This document shows positions 29,892 through 33,777 of a stretch of DNA of 33,777 bases, in pieces. Below the pieces are notes generated by a model. It saw only the letters and a list, made by a program, of their open reading frames with translations, had not been told where the DNA came from and made no database searches. The stretch is taken from positions 1 to 33,777 of the IMG/VR virus record IMGVR_UViG_3300020123_000104, one strand, 5' to 3'. A program made the translations under genes and the position numbers. Numbering within the stretch: position 1 is the first letter of the stretch; each line of letters begins with the position of its first letter. The DNA is from a virus.

Positions 29892-30153
29892 AGATTTACG
29901 TTACTCTGAGTTATCAAATTCAGTAGCTTGTATGAAAGTAGCTAGAGATTTAAGTGCTTTAAAAGCGTTCGCAAGGTCGTATTATCCAGGAAAGGATGAA
30001 TTGGAAGTGTTGCGGATATTGAGCATGTACGATGATGAAACGTTACTTGATTCGTTCAGGGTAATGGCAAGTGTCAAGGAGGACAAATGCAAAGAAAGCC
30101 AACTAAACGGTACTGGCAAGCATATTCAGCGCTTTATGGGGATGGAGAAATAA
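29839..30153 (+). CDS. Hypothetical 104-aa replication-region protein
   Basis: MPIYPEIELGARVAKKIKDL, SNSVACMKVARDLSALKAFA, RSYYPGKDELEVLRILSMYD: a helical protein. The GGAGG RBS lies 11 bases upstream. It overlaps the initiator gene (53 bases) and the nuclease gene (67 bases). Lambda P, the helicase loader, occupies this place after O, so a loader or adaptor role is conceivable, but no sequence signature of P or DnaC is visible and no ATPase motif is present. Confidence 0.6.
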   Translation: MPIYPEIELGARVAKKIKDLRYSELSNSVACMKVARDLSALKAFARSYYPGKDELEVLRILSMYDDETLLDSFRVMASVKEDKCKESQLNGTGKHIQRFMGMEK

Positions 30154-30533
30154 AACCGCAGAAAGCGCGCAAACCACGTAACCGTGATGAGGAAATCGAG
30201 CAGGAAAAGTTTAACTGCTGGTTTGCGGTTTACATGGAGCCGAAAGGGTGCCGATGGTTTCATCCAGCGAACGGAGGTTCCAGGAACGCCATTGAGGGGG
30301 CTAAATTTAAGCGTATGGGCGTTAAACGTGGTGTGAGTGATATCATATGCCCTATGGCGAGAAAAGGTCACCACGGGCTTGTAATAGAGCTTAAACGGGT
30401 TGATGGAAACATGAGCGATGTATCAGAAGATCAGCAAGGGTGGTTAAATTTCTTTAGGGCACAAGGTTGGTCAGCGCATGTGGCCTTTGGGTTTGAGCAC
30501 GCAAAGAAAATTGTTTTGGAGTATTTTGCATGA
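30087..30533 (+). CDS. VRR-NUC domain nuclease
   Basis: 148 residues. The core reads NGGSRNAIEGAKFKRMGVKR, GVSDIICPM (Asp85), HHGLVIELKRVDG (Glu101, Lys103) and SEDQQGWLNFFRAQGWSAHV. This is the PD-(D/E)xK arrangement of VRR-NUC proteins, which as stand-alone phage proteins cut branched or structured DNA and may resolve replication/recombination intermediates. An ideal RBS AAGGAGG lies 4 bases before the ATG. In many phages it sits behind the replication genes, as here. Confidence 0.9.
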   Translation: MQRKPTKRYWQAYSALYGDGEIKPQKARKPRNRDEEIEQEKFNCWFAVYMEPKGCRWFHPANGGSRNAIEGAKFKRMGVKRGVSDIICPMARKGHHGLVIELKRVDGNMSDVSEDQQGWLNFFRAQGWSAHVAFGFEHAKKIVLEYFA

Positions 30534-30826
30534 TAAGCGATTGTTGTAAAGCGTTAGCGTTAAAAGCAAGATCATCCGGAGGGTGGTATATCCGAGGTGA
30601 GCTTGTTCACGAGTGGTATGAGTGTAGTCAGTGCAAGCAAGCATGTGATACGCTTTGTTCATTACCAAACCCAACTAAGGAAGATGACCATGAGCAAGGA
30701 AACGAAAGAATTTGTTGTGACACCAGCAGCGCCACGCGACAAGTCGAAATTGGCGATGCCGTACTCGAAGAAGAAAAAGGGTATTCCCGTTCCTGCGGGG
30801 ATGACATTCCAGGATCTATCTACTGA
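30530..30826 (+). CDS. 98-aa zinc-ribbon-containing protein
   Basis: The ATG overlaps the nuclease stop (ATGA). The first 45 residues (ISDCCKALALKARSSGGWYI, then HEWYECSQCKQACD) carry Cys5-Cys6, CSQC and a further Cys, a likely zinc ribbon. The last third overlaps the next gene by 137 bases in another frame and is low in structure, with more cysteines. The N-terminal part is convincing; the C-terminal extension may be just an open overlapping frame. Confidence 0.6.
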   Translation: MISDCCKALALKARSSGGWYIRGELVHEWYECSQCKQACDTLCSLPNPTKEDDHEQGNERICCDTSSATRQVEIGDAVLEEEKGYSRSCGDDIPGSIY

Positions 30827-30929
30827 GCAACGTCAGCAGGTTTTACTTAATCAAGAAAACGATTGGCGCAAAGAGTACAACAGTAAGCGGTCGACAATCA
30901 GCATGATGGGAACCTTAACTCGTGGCTAA
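30690..30929 (+). CDS. Hypothetical 79-aa protein before endolysin
   Basis: From the ATG at 30690 (AAGGAAG 6 bases upstream): SKETKEFVVTPAAPRDKSKL, AMPYSKKKKGIPVPAGMTFQ, DLSTEQRQQVLLNQENDWRK. A basic Pro/Lys-rich first half and a helical second half. Longer in-frame extension upstream overlaps the zinc protein and lacks an RBS. Its end overlaps the GTG start of the endolysin by 8 bases. No family recognised. Confidence 0.65.
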   Translation: MSKETKEFVVTPAAPRDKSKLAMPYSKKKKGIPVPAGMTFQDLSTEQRQQVLLNQENDWRKEYNSKRSTISMMGTLTRG

Positions 30930-31473
30930 TTTTGAAAGTGCAGTAGCGTATGTGCTCGGAAATGAAGGCGGACTTGAGGAAAACAAAGACGGTTCAGATC
31001 CGGGCGGTATCACAAACTTTGGCATTTCACTGCGATTTTTGCGTGAGGTGCCAATCGAGCATTTAAAGCGTTATTCACTGTTTGACCCTGTGACAGACAA
31101 AGATATTCGCGAACTAACGGTTGATCAAGCAAAATTGATTTACCGTGGCGAATATTGGGAAGCAGCGCCATTTGAGAAAATTCAAAACCAAATCTTATGC
31201 AATTACATTTTTGACATGTGCATCAATCACGGCATAGCGCAAGGCATTAAGCTTGCGCAACGGGCTGTTTGGGCTGCACAAAAAAAGCGGGATTTCATCA
31301 AGGACGATGGGATATTAGGGCGATTTACGATTCAAGCAATCAATCAGGCAAGTTTTATGCTTCAACCTGCGATGATTGCGCAACGCGATGGTTTTTACCG
31401 TCGTTTAGTCGCTCTTGATCCTTCACTCAAGGAGGATTTGGATGGGTGGCTTAACCGATGTTATCGAAACTAA
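30922..31473 (+). CDS. Endolysin, glycoside hydrolase 108 muramidase
   Basis: 183 residues. FESAVAYVLGNEGGLEENKD with catalytic Glu15 in the EGG motif, followed by GSDPGGITNFGISLRF, is the GH108 signature. The second half (IFDMCINHGIAQGIKLAQRA, DGILGRFTIQAINQ) is the C-terminal peptidoglycan-binding domain (PG_binding_3) usual in the family. It starts with GTG at 30922, with GGAA upstream. No signal peptide, so it depends on the holin encoded next. The usual length is about 180. Confidence 0.93.
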   Translation: MANFESAVAYVLGNEGGLEENKDGSDPGGITNFGISLRFLREVPIEHLKRYSLFDPVTDKDIRELTVDQAKLIYRGEYWEAAPFEKIQNQILCNYIFDMCINHGIAQGIKLAQRAVWAAQKKRDFIKDDGILGRFTIQAINQASFMLQPAMIAQRDGFYRRLVALDPSLKEDLDGWLNRCYRN

Positions 31474-31948
31474 AATCCTACCTGTGGTTTCTCAAGCTGC
31501 GCCTTTACTCGGCGCTGTTTTGGGGACTCCTTTGTCTGGTGTGGCTCTCGGACTCATCGCTCAAGCTTTTGGAGTTAATCCCAAGGATCTTGATGCAATT
31601 AGCGGATCGCTTACGGCTGCACCAGAGACGGCTATTAAACTCAAAACTATCGAGTATGATCACGCCGAAACACTTGCAAAAATAGCTTCTCAAGACTACA
31701 TCACCGAAGTTGATGACCGAAAAAACGCAAGACAAAACTCAGTGCTTTATAAAGGCTTTATGAAGCATATGGCATACTTAATCACAGGCGGTTTTTTTGT
31801 CGCGCTCCTGCTGCTCTTTTCTCCGATCTCAATTAACCCTGAGGGGCGCGAACTTTTGTCAATGCTTGTGGGTATGCTATCATCCAAATGGCAAACGATA
31901 ATTGATTTCTTCTACGGCTCTTCACGGAAGCAAGGGGGTTCAAAATGA
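31442..31948 (+). CDS. Holin of the GTA/3TM holin type
   Basis: 168 residues from the ATG at 31442 (AGGAGG, 6 bases upstream), overlapping the endolysin end by 32 bases. A hydrophobic Ala/Gly/Leu region at 12-44, the NARQNSVLYKGFMKHMAYLI stretch leading into membrane span 110-130, and the final ELLSMLVGMLSSKWQTIIDF with FFYGSSRKQGG match the 3TM holin family (Pfam PF11351). It would form the membrane lesion releasing the muramidase. The order endolysin then holin is reversed from the common holin-first order. No spanin gene was recognised next to it. Confidence 0.88.
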   Translation: MGGLTDVIETKILPVVSQAAPLLGAVLGTPLSGVALGLIAQAFGVNPKDLDAISGSLTAAPETAIKLKTIEYDHAETLAKIASQDYITEVDDRKNARQNSVLYKGFMKHMAYLITGGFFVALLLLFSPISINPEGRELLSMLVGMLSSKWQTIIDFFYGSSRKQGGSK

Positions 31949-32163
31949 ACGAATATGGAGGTGTTGATATGATGATTGATAGACGGTTAGATACAAATAA
32001 GAAAATGGCAAAATCTACCCCACGCTCAGGCGCTGCTAAAGGCCAAGGCGAGGGGATGGGTGGATACAACGCGTCGTCTGTAAATAAAGCGCTAGGCATG
32101 ATTAAAGGGGCTTCTAAAGCGTCTTATTCAAGCGGTGCTGGATCACAGATGAATAAGAAATAA
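31945..32163 (+). CDS. Hypothetical 72-aa Gly/Ser/Lys-rich protein
   Basis: The ATG overlaps the holin stop (ATGA). The first part (MIDRRLDTNKKMAKSTPRSG) is basic, then comes a Gly/Ser/Ala-rich low-complexity tail (GQGEGMGGYNASSVNKALGM). Probably disordered. A terminator follows directly. Small proteins of this composition occur near lysis genes or terminases, but no function is known. Confidence 0.55.
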   Translation: MNEYGGVDMMIDRRLDTNKKMAKSTPRSGAAKGQGEGMGGYNASSVNKALGMIKGASKASYSSGAGSQMNKK

Positions 32164-32166
32164 AAA

Positions 32167-32191
32167 AAGGGGCGCAATGCCCCTTATCTTT
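32167..32191 (+). terminator. Intrinsic terminator after lysis genes
   Basis: AAGGGGC (32167-32173) pairs with GCCCCTT (32179-32185) around GCAAT, followed by ATCTTT. It is preceded by an A run. A second, weaker hairpin GCGCAT/GTGCGC (32192-32197/32213-32218) lies just behind. It ends the lysis transcript. Confidence 0.75.
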
Positions 32192-32318
32192 GCGCATATT
32201 TTCATTTTATGTTGTGCGCTTCTCTCCGAAAAAATTATCGTAAAATCGCGTGCAATCTATCATTGGTGTAAACTAATAAACAAGTCTTTAAATTTAGGAA
32301 TTTGTGATAGGAGAGCTC
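32192..32318. other. Gene-free stretch upstream of small terminase
   Basis: 127 AT-rich bases with a weak hairpin at 32192-32218 and AAATTTAGGAATTT near 32290. No consensus promoter was found. It directly precedes the terminase small subunit, so it is a natural place to look for the packaging (pac/cos) site, but nothing in the sequence proves that. Confidence 0.35.
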
Positions 32319-32381
32319 ATGCGTCATAATAGTTATAAATTTGCAAAGGAATTGCATAATGCACAAACCAAAACAGGGTAA
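32319..32381 (+). CDS. 20-aa leader peptide overlapping terminase start
   Basis: MRHNSYKFAKELHNAQTKTG, with a very good RBS (TAGGAGAG 4 bases upstream). It overlaps the first codons of the small terminase gene in another frame, so ribosomes finishing it could reinitiate there. May be a coupling leader and not a functional peptide. Confidence 0.4.
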   Translation: MRHNSYKFAKELHNAQTKTG

Positions 32382-32787
32382 TCCATTTGCGTACACGCAA
32401 GAAAAACATGATGCGTTAGTAGCTGCTATTGGAAAAAATTTACCGTATGAGGTCGCAGCGTGGCACGCTCGCGTTTGTGAGAGAACATTTTATAACTGGA
32501 TGACACGTGGAAAAGAGGATATTCAGGCCGGAAAAAATACAGAATTTGCACAGTTGGTGCAGGATGTGCTAAATGTTGAATCTTTAAAGATCACACAGCA
32601 CTTAGATTCTATCGAAAATGGTCATGTTGCGTGGCGTGGAAGACTCGCAATTCTTGAGCGTCGTTGGAGAAAATTCTTCGGTGCTGATGCGGGCATCATT
32701 CAAGAATTACTGGAATTGATTACAAAATTAAAGCAAGATATTAACCAACTCAAAGCTAACCAAGGAAAGGTGACTAGCGATGGCTGA
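32359..32787 (+). CDS. terS: Terminase small subunit
   Basis: 142 residues. HTH-type DNA recognition region AYTQEKHDALVAAIGKNLPY, VAAWHARVCERTFYNWMTRG matches small terminases of the transposase-like helix-turn-helix type. A central oligomerisation region and a C-terminal coiled coil (LLELITKLKQDINQLKANQG) follow. It binds the packaging site and loads the large subunit. The ATG at 32359 has AAGGA 9 bases upstream; a longer TTG start at 32341 is less likely. The large subunit lies far away at 20419. Confidence 0.82.
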   Translation: MHKPKQGNPFAYTQEKHDALVAAIGKNLPYEVAAWHARVCERTFYNWMTRGKEDIQAGKNTEFAQLVQDVLNVESLKITQHLDSIENGHVAWRGRLAILERRWRKFFGADAGIIQELLELITKLKQDINQLKANQGKVTSDG

Positions 32788-32962
32788 AAAATGGATTCAG
32801 AAGGCAACCTCAAAGAATAAAGGCAAGCTACGTAAAAAACTTGGCGCTAAGAAAGGTAAACCAATTCCGGAAAAAAAACTCAAGGCAGCCGCTAAAAAAG
32901 GCGGTAAGACTGGCAAAGAAGCACGACTTGCCATCACTCTCCGTAAACTTCGCAAGAAATAA
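32780..32962 (+). CDS. 60-aa basic phage peptide (MAEKWIQKA family)
   Basis: MAEKWIQKATSKNKGKLRKK, LGAKKGKPIPEKKLKAAAKK, GGKTGKEARLAITLRKLRKK. This pattern (WIQKA, LGxKKGxxIPxKKL, GKxxRLAxTLxKL) is a common but uncharacterised miniprotein of phages. It is strongly basic and helical, probably DNA-associated. It overlaps the end of the small terminase gene (8 bases). Confidence 0.8.
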   Translation: MAEKWIQKATSKNKGKLRKKLGAKKGKPIPEKKLKAAAKKGGKTGKEARLAITLRKLRKK

Positions 32963-32990
32963 TTTCAACCTAAACCAGTAAGGAAACGTC

Positions 32991-33377
32991 ATGACAGAGT
33001 TAAACGAAAACCAAGCAGTAAATGATTTTGCACAAGAACCAGCAGCAGCAACCCCACCACAGCAAGTCACTATGATGCAATTTTTGCAAATGAAAAATAA
33101 AATGATTGAGCAATTGAATGCAAACTACAAGGCATTCATGGAGTCATTACGTACATTCCCAATTATGAATGGCGCTTTGCAATTAGCAATGCAAAACTTT
33201 GAAACGGGATTGGTATGGATGGAAAAAGGGATCTCATTAGTTCCATTCGAAAGCTTAAACCCTGTGCCGGTGGAAGCCAGTCAACCGCAAGCATCGGAAG
33301 TTGCAGCAGAAAGCAAACCAGCAGATGTTCAACCGAATGCTGAAGCGAGCGCAGAAGTCCCACTCGACGCTGCTTAA
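32991..33377 (+). CDS. 128-aa protein with Acb2-like helical hairpin (tentative)
   Basis: N-terminus polar, then a helical region MKNKMIEQLNANYKAFMESL, RTFPIMNGALQLAMQNFETG, LVWMEKGISLVPF, followed by a Pro/Ala/Glu-rich disordered tail. The central pattern, a Pro then a helix with FExxLVWxxxxI, resembles the Acb2/Tad1 hairpin family (typical end P-SRE-ALALTxLEEAxMWAxxAI), whose members sequester cyclic nucleotides and block CBASS. The match is partial: the SRE signature is missing and spacing differs by two residues. It could instead be an unrelated helical virion or packaging protein. RBS AAGGAA is present. Confidence 0.6.
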   Translation: MTELNENQAVNDFAQEPAAATPPQQVTMMQFLQMKNKMIEQLNANYKAFMESLRTFPIMNGALQLAMQNFETGLVWMEKGISLVPFESLNPVPVEASQPQASEVAAESKPADVQPNAEASAEVPLDAA

Positions 33378-33385
33378 GGTGTTAA

Positions 33386-33574
33386 ATGATTCCGCACGAG
33401 TATTTCGAGAAAGTTAAAAAGTATTTTAACGGTGATGACGCTAAAACATGGGCATGGTTTAAAACACGTAACCCAGGTTTAGGAATGTTTTCACCGTTAG
33501 ATGCGTTAAAACTCGGAAAAGAAAAGCGTGTGATGCAAATAATCGATCAAGGTTTATCAGGGTATCACCCTTAA
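33386..33574 (+). CDS. 62-aa protein resembling the DUF2384 antitoxin C-terminal domain
   Basis: MIPHEYFEKVKKYFNGDDAK, TWAWFKTRNPGLGMFSPLDA, LKLGKEKRVMQIIDQGLSGY. The AxxWxxxxNPxLGxxxPLDALxxG...V...I..G pattern is that of the MbcA/ParS/Xre antitoxin toxin-binding domain (PF09722). No toxin (RES or similar) or HTH is fused or adjacent, so it could be a free-standing inhibitor. RBS TAAGGTG is about 7 bases upstream. A short-family match from sequence reading only. Confidence 0.65.
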   Translation: MIPHEYFEKVKKYFNGDDAKTWAWFKTRNPGLGMFSPLDALKLGKEKRVMQIIDQGLSGYHP

Positions 33575-33582
33575 GGATTTAT

Positions 33583-33777
33583 ATGTCTGGTTGTCACAAT
33601 CCCAATAATTGTTATCACGTAGACGGTGAATTTTGTGATAGGTGTCACACGAAGGTGCCTGCAATGTCAGTTCGCATTGATGATGGTAAGTCTCAAAAGA
33701 TATTCTGCAATTTATGTCTTCATGATTTGCCATGTAAATGTGTATGGCAAGCTGTTAGAGATTGCCAACAGAAAATA
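33583..33777 (+). CDS. Zinc-knuckle coiled-coil protein, N-terminal part (continues at base 1)
   Basis: The true start of the gene cut by the window ends: AAGGAT upstream, then MSGCHNPNNCYHVDGEFCDR, CHTKVPAMSV. Joined at 33650/1 the frame is continuous and gives 217 residues. Cysteine pairs (Cys4/Cys10, CDRC at 18-21, CNLC and CKC further on) indicate zinc binding. Bases after 33650 duplicate bases 1-127. Confidence 0.8.
   Translation, partial: MSGCHNPNNCYHVDGEFCDRCHTKVPAMSVRIDDGKSQKIFCNLCLHDLPCKCVWQAVRDCQQKI
33651..33777. repeat. Exact terminal direct repeat, right copy
   Basis: Identical to bases 1-127 (127 of 127). The length of exactly 127 is a common maximum assembly k-mer. Together with the reading frame that continues through the join, it indicates a circular map of 33,650 bp. 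Confidence 0.95.

Noticed and set aside
32212-32274. Promoter for the small terminase
   Set aside because: TTGTGC, TAAAAT and TAAACT elements occur but none pair with 16-18 base spacing.

Overview
The window is one complete, circular, AT-rich podovirus-type phage genome. Bases 1-127 reappear exactly at 33651-33777, so the unit is about 33,650 bp, and one small gene (start at 33583) runs across the artificial ends. The host cannot be named. Consensus TTATCCACA DnaA boxes, strong sigma70-type promoters and the gene families point to an AT-rich proteobacterium, probably a gammaproteobacterium (inference).

Layout. (a) 1-4330, plus strand: small accessory genes, including a free-standing DnaB N-terminal domain protein, a DEDDh exonuclease, several zinc-knuckle and lysine-rich miniproteins, and a roughly 160-nt gene-free interval (3655-3812) that folds as a structured RNA with a cloverleaf 3' half. 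(b) 4334-24174, plus strand: a T7-order virion module of portal, scaffold, capsid, tail tubes A and B, internal/ejection proteins, tail fibre with collar domain, large terminase and a second fibre. A 181-bp structured leader precedes the capsid gene. (c) 24193-27382, minus strand: an early leftward operon ending in a bidirectional terminator. It encodes a RecA-like/Sak4-type ATPase, a Gp157-family protein, a DUF669/SSB-like protein ending in an IPF tip, and small zinc, membrane and exported proteins. (d) 27354-28613: two back-to-back sigma70 promoters and a rightward operon of an HTH regulator, a coiled-coil membrane protein, an unknown protein and a membrane zinc-ribbon protein, closed by a terminator. 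(e) 28596-30929: a minus-strand 35-aa basic peptide, a promoter region with a DnaA box, then a lambda O-like initiator gene that contains its own origin (DnaA box, four 20-bp dyad iterons, AT-rich stretch, hairpin), followed by a VRR-NUC nuclease and small genes. (f) 30922-33777: endolysin, holin, small terminase and small genes, two of which faintly resemble the Acb2 anti-CBASS hairpin and the DUF2384 antitoxin fold.

How it works together (inference). The phage has T7-like morphogenesis but no RNA polymerase, DNA polymerase, primase or full helicase. It would depend on host RNA polymerase, using consensus promoters, and on the host replisome, recruited lambda-style by the initiator and perhaps modified by the DnaB N-terminal protein. 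No integrase or partition genes are visible, so the lifestyle is unclear: lytic, or a plasmid-like prophage maintained from the iteron origin.
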